The position numbers and the translations under genes are program-made. From positions 1,933,408 through 1,974,532 of the forward strand of contig NZ_LMFS01000001.1 in assembly GCF_001426945.1 (NCBI RefSeq): DNA of 41,125 nt, in the 5' to 3' direction. The stretch comes from Pseudolabrys sp. Root1462. Its GTDB lineage: Bacteria; Pseudomonadota; Alphaproteobacteria; Rhizobiales; Xanthobacteraceae. A model generated the notes under the pieces. The model did no database searches. It was not told the DNA's origin and saw only the letters and a program-made list of their open reading frames with translations. The first letter of the stretch is position 1; each line of letters starts with the position of its first letter. Shown one piece after another: positions 16,364 through 27,507 of this stretch.

Positions 16364-17899
16364 ATGATCCTGCGCGGCACGCATTTGAGCGACATTGGCG
16401 GCTCGGAAGCGCTCGGGGTCGCCGCAGCGCCGTCGGGTCCGACGCTCGATGACCTGTTCCGCCGCGCCGCCGTGCACGATCCGTCGGCCATCGCGCTGTG
16501 CGATCCGCCGAACCGGACCGATTTTACCGACGGCACCCCGCGCCGCCTGAGCTATGCCGAAGCCGACCGCGCCATTTCGGTCCTGGCCGCGAGATTGTGC
16601 CGGGCCGGGCTGCAGGCCGACACGCTGGTCGCGATCCAGCTGCCGAACACGGTCGACGCCGTCATCACCCTGCTCGCGGTGTTGCGCGCGGGCATGATCG
16701 CGGTTCCGCTGCCGCTGCTTTGGCGGCGCAAGGAAATTGCCGGCGCATTGCGTCACCTGGGCGTGAAAGCGATCATCACCGCGTCGCGCGTCGGCGGCTG
16801 TGACCATGCCGAACTGGCGGCGGATGTCGGCGCCGAACTGTTTCCCGTTCGTCTGATCGGCGCCTTTGGCGACAAGCTGCCCGACGGCGTCGTGCCCCTC
16901 AGCGACGTCTATGACGTGACGACGCCGCCGACCGTGCCGCGCACCACGCGCGGCGGGCAGGCGTCCGAACATATCGCTGTCGTAACCTTTGATGTCGCAG
17001 CATCCGGCGTGACCCCGGTCGCGCGCAGCCACAGCGAACTGATCTCCGGTGGTCTGGCGCTGAGCTACGAGATCGGCGTCGGCCCGGACCTGTCGATCCT
17101 TGCAGCGATTCCGCCATCGTCTTTCACCGGGCTCGCCGTCACTTTGGTCCCGTGGCTGTTCGGCGGCGGCACGCTGTCGCTGCATCACGGCTTTGACGCC
17201 GCGACGTTCGCCCACCAGACCAGCAGCGGCATCAACACCGTTGTGTTGCCGGGCGCCGCCCTGACGCCGATCGCGAAGGCCGGGCATCTCGCCGACGTAC
17301 GAACCGTCGCGGCGCTCTGGCGCTCGCCCGAGCAACTCGCGACATCACAGACCTGGACCCGCACGGCCAAGCTCGTCGACATCTCCGCTTTTGGCGAGCT
17401 CGGCGTCATTGTCGAAGCGCGGGCCGGCGATGGTGTTGCGGCGGGCTTGCCGCACGGTCATGTCGGCGCGCCGCATGATATCGAGACCGCTCGCGGCAAG
17501 TCCGGCACCCTGCTCGTACGCGGCGCCATGGTACCGCGAGCCGCGTTTCCGCCCGGTGCCGAACGCGGCCAGGCGCCCTATCTCGCCATCGATAAGGACG
17601 GCTTCGTCGACACCGGCTTTACCTGCAAGCTCGATGAAGCAACCAACCGCATCACGGTGACCGGCCCGCCGGGAAGCATCGCCGTCGTCGGCGGTTATCG
17701 CTTCCGCGTCAGCGACATGGAGGCGCAAGTCACGCAGGCCGATCCGACCGCGACTATCGTCGCCCTGCCCGGCGGCGTCCTGACGCAAAAGCTCGCCGGC
17801 AGCGCGCTGGACAACGCCACGGTCGCCGACCTCGTCAAACGTCAGGGCGGCAGCCCATTGGTAGCTGGCGCATTCCGGCCGTGCGGCGTCGCCGCCTGA
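16364..17899 (+). CDS. AMP-binding (class I adenylate-forming) family protein, probably degenerate
   Basis: A 511-residue protein with the overall shape of acyl-CoA synthetases: LSYAEADRAISVLAARL (about 60-76), VAIQLPNTVDAVITLLAVLRAGMIAVPL (about 87-114) and a large N-terminal domain. The hallmark motifs are damaged. The P-loop TSGTTGxPK is replaced by AASGVTPVAR; the A5 YGxTE is at best AFGELG; the A7 TGD Asp, which contacts the ribose of ATP, is TGF; and the short C-terminal domain has no recognisable catalytic Lys near its end. It therefore may bind but not adenylate a ligand, or may be a specialised member. The ATG at 16364 follows AGGGA and lies 28 bases after the YejA-like gene, so the two are probably co-transcribed. 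Confidence 0.72.
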   Translation: MILRGTHLSDIGGSEALGVAAAPSGPTLDDLFRRAAVHDPSAIALCDPPNRTDFTDGTPRRLSYAEADRAISVLAARLCRAGLQADTLVAIQLPNTVDAVITLLAVLRAGMIAVPLPLLWRRKEIAGALRHLGVKAIITASRVGGCDHAELAADVGAELFPVRLIGAFGDKLPDGVVPLSDVYDVTTPPTVPRTTRGGQASEHIAVVTFDVAASGVTPVARSHSELISGGLALSYEIGVGPDLSILAAIPPSSFTGLAVTLVPWLFGGGTLSLHHGFDAATFAHQTSSGINTVVLPGAALTPIAKAGHLADVRTVAALWRSPEQLATSQTWTRTAKLVDISAFGELGVIVEARAGDGVAAGLPHGHVGAPHDIETARGKSGTLLVRGAMVPRAAFPPGAERGQAPYLAIDKDGFVDTGFTCKLDEATNRITVTGPPGSIAVVGGYRFRVSDMEAQVTQADPTATIVALPGGVLTQKLAGSALDNATVADLVKRQGGSPLVAGAFRPCGVAA

Positions 17900-18081
17900 A
17901 TTTCTGAAATTTTGGTTCCGAGTGCCGGCCGCCTCAGCGGCGGGGGCGTTTGTTTATTTGTTTCTAATCGCTCTTCGTCGTTGACGCGGCGTTAACGGCC
18001 CGCGACTTAGTTTGCGAAGTGCCAACCGTGCGGCGAGCCGCCCGGATCCGTTTTGCGTAACCAGTAAACGCGTTGTGTGTC

Positions 18082-19347
18082 ATGTCGCTGCAAGGTCCGC
18101 TGCTGGTGGTCGCCGATGCGCCGGCCACTGCTCCCATCGAAGCGCTCAGCGCCGCTGGCGCCTTTCCCATCGTTGAAACAACCTGGGCCGACGCGCCCAC
18201 CGCCTTCGTGTCGGTGAAGCCCGCCGCCGTTGTCATTGCTGAGCCAGGCGCGCCGAAGAGCGAAGCCTCAGGCCGCATGCTGGCGCTGCAGATCGCCACC
18301 TCGCAAGGCGCCATCGTGCCCATCGTCGCCATGGCCGACGCCGAACACGGTGCCGCCATCCCCACCGCATTGACCGCCGATGCGGACCAGCCGATTGACC
18401 GTCTTGTCGGCCGCCTGCGCACGGCCTTGCGTGTGCGCGCGCTGCACTCGACCGTGCTACGCCGGATCGAAACTTTTGCTGCGCAAGGCGGCACCATGCC
18501 GGCGCTACCGGTCGGCGACCCGGTCGATGACGCCACCGTGCTCGTCGTCGGCCGCGGCCCGCTCTATCCGGCTCTCGCCGTTGCCATGGGCGAGCACGCC
18601 AAGATGGTCGGCGCGCTCAGCGTCGAGGCCGCCGCCAAGCATCTCGAAGAACGCGACATCGACGGCATCATCATTGGCGACGGATTCTCGCCGCGTATGA
18701 TCGAAGCCTTCCTCGATGTGCTCGGCCACGAAAGCCGTTTCCACGAAATTCCGGTCGCCCTCATGGGCGAACTTCCGGATGGCTTCGCCGGCGATCTGCC
18801 CAACCTCGAATGCGTCAATGGCGCGCCGGATCGGCTGGTGTCGCGCATGGTGCCGCGGGTGCGGCTGCGCGCCCTTGAATCCCGCCTCAAGCGCATGCTG
18901 CACGCGCTCGACACCGACGGCATGTACGATCCGGAAACGGGCCTGCTGACACCGGAGGCCTTCTGGCGCGAGTTGAACAAAGCGGTCGCCGAGGCAACCG
19001 ACCGCAGCCACGCACTGACGGTGGCACGCTTCTCTTTTGACGGCGCCAATGACGAGCGCTCGCGCCGCGACGGCGCCCGTCTCGCCGGCAAACTGATGCG
19101 CGCGATTGATTTTGCCTGCGGCGATGACGACGGAGCCCTGCTGGTCGCCTTCACCCAGACCGACCTGCGCAGCGCCCATATCGTGGCCCGCCGCGTCGCC
19201 GCCGCTGTCAAGAACATCATGCGCGCGCCGACCAACCCGAACGACCGCATTACCGCCAATGTAACGCTCGCGTCGTTCAAGAATGGCGATACGCTGGAGA
19301 GCCTGCTGCAGCGAGTTTTGGCCAGCCCGATGGTTGCGGCCGAGTAG
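18082..19347 (+). CDS. PleD-shaped protein with degenerate receiver-like and GGDEF-like domains
   Basis: A 421-residue cytosolic protein. Residues about 5-120 and 155-270 each resemble receiver domains (alternating hydrophobic strands VVADAP / VVIAEPG, and VLVVGRG / GIIIGDGFS), but the phospho-acceptor Asp is Glu in the first and out of place in the second. Residues about 290-420 begin like a GGDEF domain (DPETGLLTPEAFWREL) and end like one, but the GGDEF signature itself is missing; CGDDDGALLVAF stands at the equivalent place. This order matches PleD (REC-REC-GGDEF) with all three active sites lost. A role as a non-catalytic partner or c-di-GMP effector is inference. The ATG at 18082 is preferred to a TTG three codons upstream. 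The gap 17900-18081 holds a G+C-rich stem followed by T-rich sequence. Confidence 0.72.
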   Translation: MSLQGPLLVVADAPATAPIEALSAAGAFPIVETTWADAPTAFVSVKPAAVVIAEPGAPKSEASGRMLALQIATSQGAIVPIVAMADAEHGAAIPTALTADADQPIDRLVGRLRTALRVRALHSTVLRRIETFAAQGGTMPALPVGDPVDDATVLVVGRGPLYPALAVAMGEHAKMVGALSVEAAAKHLEERDIDGIIIGDGFSPRMIEAFLDVLGHESRFHEIPVALMGELPDGFAGDLPNLECVNGAPDRLVSRMVPRVRLRALESRLKRMLHALDTDGMYDPETGLLTPEAFWRELNKAVAEATDRSHALTVARFSFDGANDERSRRDGARLAGKLMRAIDFACGDDDGALLVAFTQTDLRSAHIVARRVAAAVKNIMRAPTNPNDRITANVTLASFKNGDTLESLLQRVLASPMVAAE

Positions 19348-19448
19348 CCGGGCGACTAGGTTATCTTCACATTTTCCGGTCATTCTGGACGGTCCGAAAG
19401 GAGCGCACCCGGAATCCAGATACGAATGTAGGCCTGTGGAGTGACCTC

Positions 19449-20102
19449 ATGACTCAACCTGTCCGCATCGACGTCGTCTCCGACGTGGTCTGCCCGTGGT
19501 GCTTCATCGGCAAGCGCCGCCTGGAACAGGCGATCAACATGCGGCCGGACATCCCGGTCGAAGTGCACTTCCGTCCTTATTTCCTCAACGACTGGATCCC
19601 GCGCGAAGGCATCTCGCGCACGCAATACCTGACCACCAAGTTCGGCTCGCCGGAACGTTACGCCGAGATCGCCACGCGCGTGCGCGACGCCGCGGCGCAG
19701 GAGGGTCTTGTCTATGCCATGGACAAGATCAGCAACCAGCCCAACACCATCGACGCGCATCGCTTGATCCGCTGGGCCGAGGGCATCGGCAAATCAGCCG
19801 CGATGAAACAGCGCCTGATGGATCTCTATTTCACCGAAGGGGCCGATCTCACCAACAAGGCCGTTCTGGTGCAGGCGGCGACGGATATCGGTCTCGATCC
19901 TGAAGATGTGCGCGGCGCGCTCGACAGCGATCAGGACGTCGCCGAGGTCACGCAGGAAGCCGAGGCGGCCAAGGAAGCCGGTATCCAGGGCGTGCCGATG
20001 TTCATCTTTGGCGGCAAGTTCGCCGTGTCCGGCGCCCAGGCGCCTGAGTACCTCGCCGAGGCACTCGACCGCGCGGCGCAGGCGCAAGAAGCGGCCGAGT
20101 AA
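19449..20102 (+). CDS. DsbA family oxidoreductase, FrnE-like
   Basis: A 217-residue thioredoxin-fold protein without a signal peptide. The redox centre CPWC lies at 15-18 after a VVSDVVCPWC strand, and the cis-Pro loop is GVPMFIF (about 180-186). The long helical insertion and the GISRTQYLTTKFGSPE segment are characteristic of the FrnE group (cytosolic DsbA-like disulfide oxidoreductases or isomerases, sometimes linked to 2-hydroxychromene-2-carboxylate isomerase). GGAG lies seven bases before the ATG. It is convergent with mfd, 43 bases away, with no obvious terminator between them. Confidence 0.88.
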   Translation: MTQPVRIDVVSDVVCPWCFIGKRRLEQAINMRPDIPVEVHFRPYFLNDWIPREGISRTQYLTTKFGSPERYAEIATRVRDAAAQEGLVYAMDKISNQPNTIDAHRLIRWAEGIGKSAAMKQRLMDLYFTEGADLTNKAVLVQAATDIGLDPEDVRGALDSDQDVAEVTQEAEAAKEAGIQGVPMFIFGGKFAVSGAQAPEYLAEALDRAAQAQEAAE

Positions 20103-20145
20103 TTTCAAGCAATACCCGAGAAGGTGTCACGGCCGGTGCGCGCGC

Positions 20146-23100
20146 CTACGCGGCCTTGGCGCGGTTGGCGATCGACGCCAGTCGCCGCACGATCACCAGG
20201 GCGCCCTTGAGACGTTCTTCCGGCTTGTCCCATTCGTCGAGGAACACGAGCTTCTGGCCGTTCTTGTCGTTGCGCAGCTTCACCGCCGAACCCTGCTCGC
20301 GGATGTAGGTGAACAGCCCATCCGGATTGGCGAAGTTGTTGTCGCGGAATGACAGCACCGCACCCTTGGGCCCGGCGTCGAGCTTGTCGATATTGGCCCT
20401 GCGGCAATAGGCCTTGACCTGCACGATCTGCATGAGGTGCCCGACCTCCTGCGGCAACGGGCCGAAGCGGTCGACCATCTCGGCGGCGAAAGAATCGATG
20501 TCGCGCTCCTCCTCCATGTCGGCAAGGCGCCGGTACAGCGCCAGGCGAACCGACAGGTCGGCGACGTAATCCTCCGGAATGAGGATCGGCATGCCGATGG
20601 TGATCTGCGGCGACCAGCGGTCGGCCACGACTTCGGTGATACCCGCCTTGGCGCTGACCACGGCCTCTTCCAGCATTTGCTGATAGAGTTCGAAACCGAC
20701 TTCCTTGATGTGGCCCGATTGCTCCTCGCCGAGCAGGTTTCCTGCGCCGCGGATATCGAGGTCATGCGAGGCAAGCTGGAAGCCGGCGCCGAGGGTATCC
20801 AGCGATTGCAAAACCTTAAGGCGACGCTCGGCCTGCGGCGTGATGGTGCGGTTGTTCGGCAGCGTCAGCAGCGCATAGGCCCGCAGCTTGGAACGGCCGA
20901 CCCGGCCGCGCAACTGATAGAGCTGCGCCAGACCGAACATGTCCGCGCGGTGCACGATCAGCGTGTTGGCGGTCGGGATATCGAGGCCGGATTCGACAAT
21001 GGTGGTCGACAGCAGCACGTCGTATTTGCCGTCGTAGAACGCGGTCATGATATCGTCGAGCACAGTCGGCGGCATCTGGCCATGGGCGACGACGACACGC
21101 ACTTCCGGCACGTGCTTGTCGAGGAAGTCCTTGGCGCCGGCGAGATCCTCGATGCGCGGACAGACATAGAAGGCCTGGCCGCCGCGATACTTCTCGCGCA
21201 GCAGTGCCTCGCGCACGACCAGCGGATCGAACGGCGTGACGAAAGTGCGCACGGCCAGCCGATCGACCGGAGGCGAGGCGATGATCGACAGATCGCGCAC
21301 GCCGGTTAGCGCGAGTTGCAAGGTGCGGGGAATCGGGGTTGCGGTCAGCGTCAGCACGTGGACTTCGGCACGCAGCGTCTTCAGGCGCTCCTTGTGCGAG
21401 ACGCCGAAATGCTGCTCCTCGTCCACCACGACGAGGCCGAGATCCTTGAACTTGATGGCCTTGCCGAGCACGGCGTGCGTGCCAACCACGATATCGACCG
21501 AACCGTCGGCCAGGCCCTTCTTGTTCGCGGTCATCTGCGCGGCCGGCACCAGCCGCGACAGTTGTGCCACATTGACCGGGAAGCCGCGGAAGCGCTCGGA
21601 GAAATTCTTGAAGTGCTGCCGCGCGAGCAGCGTCGTCGGCACCACAATCGCGACCTGCTTACCGTTCATCACGGCATCGAACGTGGCGCGCAGCGCGATC
21701 TCGGTCTTGCCGAAGCCGACATCGCCGCAAACCAGGCGATCCATCGGCCGGCCGGAGGCAAGATCCTTAAGCGTCGCGTCGATAGCGGTGAGTTGGTCCT
21801 CGGTTTCCTCATAGGGAAAGCCGGCGGCGAATTCGTCATAGGCGCCCGGCCCGACCGTCAGCTTCGGTGCTTCGCGCAGCTGCCGCTCGGCGGCGATCTT
21901 GATGAGCTCGCCCGCGATCTCGCGGATGCGGCTCTTCATCCGAGCCTTACGGGCTTGCCAGTTGCCGCTGCCGAGACGGTCGAGTTCGACATTGGTCTGT
22001 TCGGAGCCGTAGCGCGACAGGAGTTCGACGTTCTCGACCGGCAGGAACAGTTTGGCGCTGTCGGCGTAGTGGATCTCGAGGCAGTCATGCGGCGCGCCGG
22101 TTACGGTAATCGCCTGCAGGCCGACGAAACGGCCGATGCCGTGATCGACATGGACGACGAGGTCGCCGGCCGACAGCGAGGTCGCCTCCTGGATGAAGTT
22201 GTCGGCGCGGCGCGCGGCCTTGCGCGTACGCACGAGGCGGTCGCCGAGAATGTCCTGTTCGCTGATGACGGCGGCCTCGTCGGTAACAAAGCCGGAATCG
22301 ATGCCGAGCACGGCGAGCGAGATGTTGTGCTTCGGCGCGATCGCGACCTGCTGCCAGGAGCCGACATTTTTGAGGTTGACGAGCTTGTGGTCGCCGAGGA
22401 CGTGCGCCATGCGCTCGCGCGCGCCCTCGCTCCACAGCGCGATCACGACGCGCTTGCCGTCGCTCTGCAGCGCGTTGACATGCCGCGCCAATGCTTCGAA
22501 TACATTGGCGCCAGGCTCGGCGCGTTCGGCAACGAAATTGTGGCCCGGCCGTGCGCCGATATCGATGACGTCGCTCGCGGGCGGCACATCGAAGGCGTTG
22601 AGCGTGGCGGTAGCGCGCTGGTCGAGGCGCTGCTTCCACTCGGCGCCGGCGAGATAGAGCTTATCCGGCGGCATCGGCTTGTAGGCCGGCGTTACGCCGT
22701 CCTTCAGCGCTTCGACCCGCGCGTCGTAGTAATCCTTGATCTGGGCGAAGCGCTGCTCGACGGCGTCGGCGGCCAAAGGCTCGAGCGCAACGGGCGATCC
22801 CGGCAGATAATCGAATAACGTATCCATGCTCTCATGGAACAACGGCAGCCAGTGCTCCATGCCGGGATGGCGGCGGCCTTCGCTAACCGCCTGGTAGAGC
22901 ATGTCGTCTGGCGTGGCGACGCCGAACTGCGCGACGTAGCCTGTGCGGAAGCGACGGATGGTTTCGGTGATGAGCTGGAATTCTGCGACCGGCACGAGGT
23001 CGAGTTTCGACATCGGCAGCTCGCTGCGCTGGGTCTGCGGGTCGAAGGTCTTGATGCTCTCGACCGAGTCGCCGAAGTAATCGAAGCGCACCGGCATATC

Positions 23101-23658
23101 GAGACCCGGCGGAAACAAATCGAGGATGCCGCCGCGCACCGCGTATTCGCCTGGCTCGCGCACGGTAGACGCGCGCATGTAGCCGTTGAGCTCCAGCCAT
23201 TCGACGACGCTTGCCATGCCGAGGACGTTGCCCGGCGCCACCGACAGCGCGTGGGTCGCGGTGAATTCCCGCGCCGGCACGCGCTGCGTCACAGCGTTGG
23301 CGGTGGTTAGAAGGATCGAGGGCTTATCGCGGCCCGTAACGCGCGTCAGCCGCGACAACGTGGTCATGCGCTGCGCGATGATCGTGGCGTTCGGCGATAC
23401 GCGGTCATAGGGCTGACAGTCCCAGGCCGGAAACTCCATGACCTCAATGTCGGGACCGAAGAACGCCAGCGCGCGCGAGAGCTGCGCCATGCGCTGTCCG
23501 TCGCGGCAGACCACGGCGAGCGAAATCGCCGGAGCGTCGGCGCGGGCGGCGATGGCGCGCGCGAGATCGGCGAGGACGAGGCCTTCGGCGCCGTCGACCA
23601 CCTGGGCCAGGGTCAATGGGCGGCCTGGTTTCAACGACTGAGCGGGAGATGCTGGCAT
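20146..23658 (-). CDS. mfd: Transcription-repair coupling factor Mfd
   Basis: An 1170-residue ATP-driven DNA translocase that removes RNA polymerase stalled at lesions and recruits UvrA. The N-terminal third is the UvrB-like module (AWDCQPYDRVSPN near residue 75). The RNA-polymerase interaction domain lies around 495-560 (VVHVDHGIGRFVGL), then the RecG-like motor with Walker A GDVGFGKTE, DEEQ box VVDEEQHFGVSHKERL, motif III TATPIPRTL and QLRGRVGRSK, and the C-terminal TRCF domain. Length and motif order are complete. It lies 25 bases downstream of sdhE in the same direction, so the two are likely co-transcribed, and it converges on the DsbA-like gene. Confidence 0.97.
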   Translation of the reverse strand: MPASPAQSLKPGRPLTLAQVVDGAEGLVLADLARAIAARADAPAISLAVVCRDGQRMAQLSRALAFFGPDIEVMEFPAWDCQPYDRVSPNATIIAQRMTTLSRLTRVTGRDKPSILLTTANAVTQRVPAREFTATHALSVAPGNVLGMASVVEWLELNGYMRASTVREPGEYAVRGGILDLFPPGLDMPVRFDYFGDSVESIKTFDPQTQRSELPMSKLDLVPVAEFQLITETIRRFRTGYVAQFGVATPDDMLYQAVSEGRRHPGMEHWLPLFHESMDTLFDYLPGSPVALEPLAADAVEQRFAQIKDYYDARVEALKDGVTPAYKPMPPDKLYLAGAEWKQRLDQRATATLNAFDVPPASDVIDIGARPGHNFVAERAEPGANVFEALARHVNALQSDGKRVVIALWSEGARERMAHVLGDHKLVNLKNVGSWQQVAIAPKHNISLAVLGIDSGFVTDEAAVISEQDILGDRLVRTRKAARRADNFIQEATSLSAGDLVVHVDHGIGRFVGLQAITVTGAPHDCLEIHYADSAKLFLPVENVELLSRYGSEQTNVELDRLGSGNWQARKARMKSRIREIAGELIKIAAERQLREAPKLTVGPGAYDEFAAGFPYEETEDQLTAIDATLKDLASGRPMDRLVCGDVGFGKTEIALRATFDAVMNGKQVAIVVPTTLLARQHFKNFSERFRGFPVNVAQLSRLVPAAQMTANKKGLADGSVDIVVGTHAVLGKAIKFKDLGLVVVDEEQHFGVSHKERLKTLRAEVHVLTLTATPIPRTLQLALTGVRDLSIIASPPVDRLAVRTFVTPFDPLVVREALLREKYRGGQAFYVCPRIEDLAGAKDFLDKHVPEVRVVVAHGQMPPTVLDDIMTAFYDGKYDVLLSTTIVESGLDIPTANTLIVHRADMFGLAQLYQLRGRVGRSKLRAYALLTLPNNRTITPQAERRLKVLQSLDTLGAGFQLASHDLDIRGAGNLLGEEQSGHIKEVGFELYQQMLEEAVVSAKAGITEVVADRWSPQITIGMPILIPEDYVADLSVRLALYRRLADMEEERDIDSFAAEMVDRFGPLPQEVGHLMQIVQVKAYCRRANIDKLDAGPKGAVLSFRDNNFANPDGLFTYIREQGSAVKLRNDKNGQKLVFLDEWDKPEERLKGALVIVRRLASIANRAKAA

Positions 23659-23683
23659 TCAGGGTCTTCTTGGTGCTGACGGT

Positions 23684-23968
23684 TCAGGGGCGCGTGCCGT
23701 GGAAAGTGCGCAGTTTGCGGAACAGTGGCGTATCGAGTTCCGCCGGCGCCGGCTCCGAGCCGTTGACCCAGGCGAACATCTGCTGGTCCGGGACATCGAG
23801 CCACCTTTCGACCTCGGTGAGCTGATCGTTAGACAACGCCGAGAGCTCGGCATCGGCAAAACCGCCCATGACGAAATCCATCTCGCGAATGCCGCGGTGC
23901 CACAGCCGGAACTTGAGCTTGCGTCGGCGCAAGTCCATGCCTTCGCTCGAGATTTGGGTGCCACTCAC
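23684..23968 (-). CDS. sdhE: Succinate dehydrogenase assembly factor 2 (FAD assembly factor SdhE)
   Basis: A 94-residue protein of the SdhE/SDH5 (DUF339) family, which promotes covalent flavinylation of the succinate dehydrogenase flavoprotein subunit. The signature RGIRE (R25, G26, E29; family RGxxE) follows KLKFRLWH, and the downstream FAWVNG pattern fits. Length is typical. It leads the sdhE-mfd pair and is divergent from recG with 156 bases between. This recG / sdhE / mfd arrangement is frequently conserved in alphaproteobacteria. Confidence 0.93.
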   Translation of the reverse strand: MSGTQISSEGMDLRRRKLKFRLWHRGIREMDFVMGGFADAELSALSNDQLTEVERWLDVPDQQMFAWVNGSEPAPAELDTPLFRKLRTFHGTRP

Positions 23969-24054
23969 GGGCCTTCTCCAACGCCAAAAACCCGGACGGA
24001 GCCGGGCGCGGGGTTATATAGGGCGCACGCCGCACAAAGTCACCGTCAGAAAGA

Positions 24055-24085
24055 CGTGGATGCCCGACGCAAGGCCGGGCATGAC
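24055..24085. repeat. REP-like palindrome upstream of recG
   Basis: ATGCCCG (24060-24066) and CGGGCAT (24076-24082) form the core stem, extended by CGT/ACG across a small bulge; the flanks read CGTGGATGCCCG and CGGGCATGACGG. This resembles the intergenic palindromes common in Bradyrhizobium-type genomes. It sits in the 156-base gap between divergent sdhE and recG, about 40 bases before the recG start, where it could affect the leader RNA. Confidence 0.55.
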
Positions 24086-24124
24086 GGCGGAGAGTTCAGA
24101 GCAAAAGGCATAAGCTCAACGTCA

Positions 24125-26221
<2,097 letters not shown>

Positions 26222-26229
26222 GACGGCGA

Positions 26230-26583
26230 TCAGAACGCCGCCAGCGGATCGGGACCGAAGCGGTTGGGCCCGTCGGTGCCTTTGAAGCAAGCCCAGACGA
26301 TCAGGAGAATGGCGCCGACGCCGGTGAAGGCGAGCAGCACCCACCACCCGGTGCGGTCGATATCATGCAGACGGCGGACGCTCATGCCGATCGACGGCAA
26401 CAGCAGGGCGAGCGCGACGATGGCTTCGACTACGTTGATGTCGAGCGCGCCATCGATCAGCGCACCGGCAACCTGCACGATGAACGAGAACAGCGCCCAA
26501 TACCAATATTCGGAGCGCGCAGCGCGACCCGTGAAAGTCGCATAGTTATTGAACCCGGATTGAACGGCCTGCGTGAAATTCAT
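26230..26583 (-). CDS. DUF805 family inner-membrane protein
   Basis: A 117-residue protein with the DUF805 pattern: an N-terminal FTGRAARSEYWYWALF segment, three or four hydrophobic helices and MSVRRLHDIDRTGWW before the last helices. The family is a small inner-membrane protein (YhaH/YhaI-like) of unknown function. The ATG at 26583 has AGGGGG at a normal distance; an ATG six codons upstream lies before that site and is less likely. It is downstream of the DUF502 gene by 89 bases. Confidence 0.88.
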   Translation of the reverse strand: MNFTQAVQSGFNNYATFTGRAARSEYWYWALFSFIVQVAGALIDGALDINVVEAIVALALLLPSIGMSVRRLHDIDRTGWWVLLAFTGVGAILLIVWACFKGTDGPNRFGPDPLAAF

Positions 26584-26672
26584 GGCGTTGCCCCCTGTCA
26601 TCCGATGTCGATCGGCGACATCCTAGACGGCCGCGCGCATAAATATCCGGCAAATAACCGGGTTATCAGGAG

Positions 26673-27443
26673 CTATTGCGCGTCGGCCGGCGCCCGCGCG
26701 ATCTGCGCCGCCCGCGCCGTGGCTGCGAGATCCGCGAGTTTCTTCTGTGCGTCCTTGTCGGCACCCGGCTGCACCATGCCGGCCGACATGATCAACGTCA
26801 TTCCGGTCTCGACGCCGATATCGAGCTCGATCAGCTTGTTGCGCGGCACGAAAAAGAAAAAGCCGGTGGTCGGGTTCGGCGTACACGGCAAGAACACAGA
26901 GACGTTGTCGGTCTCAGGCAGACGCTGCGCGATCGGCTCGGCCGGCGGCTGCGAGATGAAGACGATCGACCACATGCCGGGCGCCGGAAATTCCACCAGC
27001 GCCACCTTACGAAAGCTCGAGCCCGACTTCGAGAACAAGGTCTCGAAGATCTGTTTCATGGTTTTGTAGACCGGCCGCACGATGGGCATGCGGTTGAGCA
27101 GGCCTTCGCCGAGTTCGACCAGGGAGCGCCCGACCAAATTGGCGGTGAGAAAGCCGAGCAGCGTCAGGGCGATGATGGCGATGATCAGGCCGGTGCCGGG
27201 GATCGGCCACGGCAAATAGGTTTCCGGGCGATAGCTCGGCGGGATGAACGGCCGCACCCAGTCGTCGACCCAGGTGACAAAAGACCAGGTGAGATAGGTG
27301 GTGATCAGCAGCGGGCCGGCGACGACGAGGCCGGTGAGGAAGTAATTGCGCAGCCGCCCGGCAAAGCTGGTGTGCGATGCCGCCGCGAGGCGAGCGGTAT
27401 CCTGGGCCAACTCCTCGCCCGGCTTGGTCTCGAATTCACTCAT
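26673..27443 (-). CDS. DUF502 family membrane protein
   Basis: A 256-residue protein of the DUF502 family. There are two clear transmembrane segments (about 33-55 and 84-105) separated by a periplasmic loop, then a conserved cytosolic domain with LLNRMPIVRPVYKTMKQI, VEFPAPGMWSIVFIS and TPNPTTGFFFFVPR. The family is common in proteobacteria and implicated in envelope homeostasis in some species, but no reaction is known. The C-terminal tail is Ala-rich. It lies 64 bases downstream of glmS in the same direction, so an extended glmU-glmS transcript is possible. Confidence 0.9.
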   Translation of the reverse strand: MSEFETKPGEELAQDTARLAAASHTSFAGRLRNYFLTGLVVAGPLLITTYLTWSFVTWVDDWVRPFIPPSYRPETYLPWPIPGTGLIIAIIALTLLGFLTANLVGRSLVELGEGLLNRMPIVRPVYKTMKQIFETLFSKSGSSFRKVALVEFPAPGMWSIVFISQPPAEPIAQRLPETDNVSVFLPCTPNPTTGFFFFVPRNKLIELDIGVETGMTLIMSAGMVQPGADKDAQKKLADLAATARAAQIARAPADAQ

Positions 27444-27507
27444 ACGCGATTTCCGCCTCTACCCCTGCCCCGCGGCGGCAGAGCCGCCGCCGAAGCGAAG
27501 CCGCATC

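Noticed and set aside
17900-18081. Intrinsic terminator after the AMP-binding-like gene
   Set aside because: GCCGC/GCGGC is only a five-pair stem and the following T-rich stretch is interrupted and several bases away, so I did not list it as a separate feature.
21316-22818. 500-codon open frame antisense to mfd
   Set aside because: Shadow of the mfd coding strand; no start-site support and no motif.
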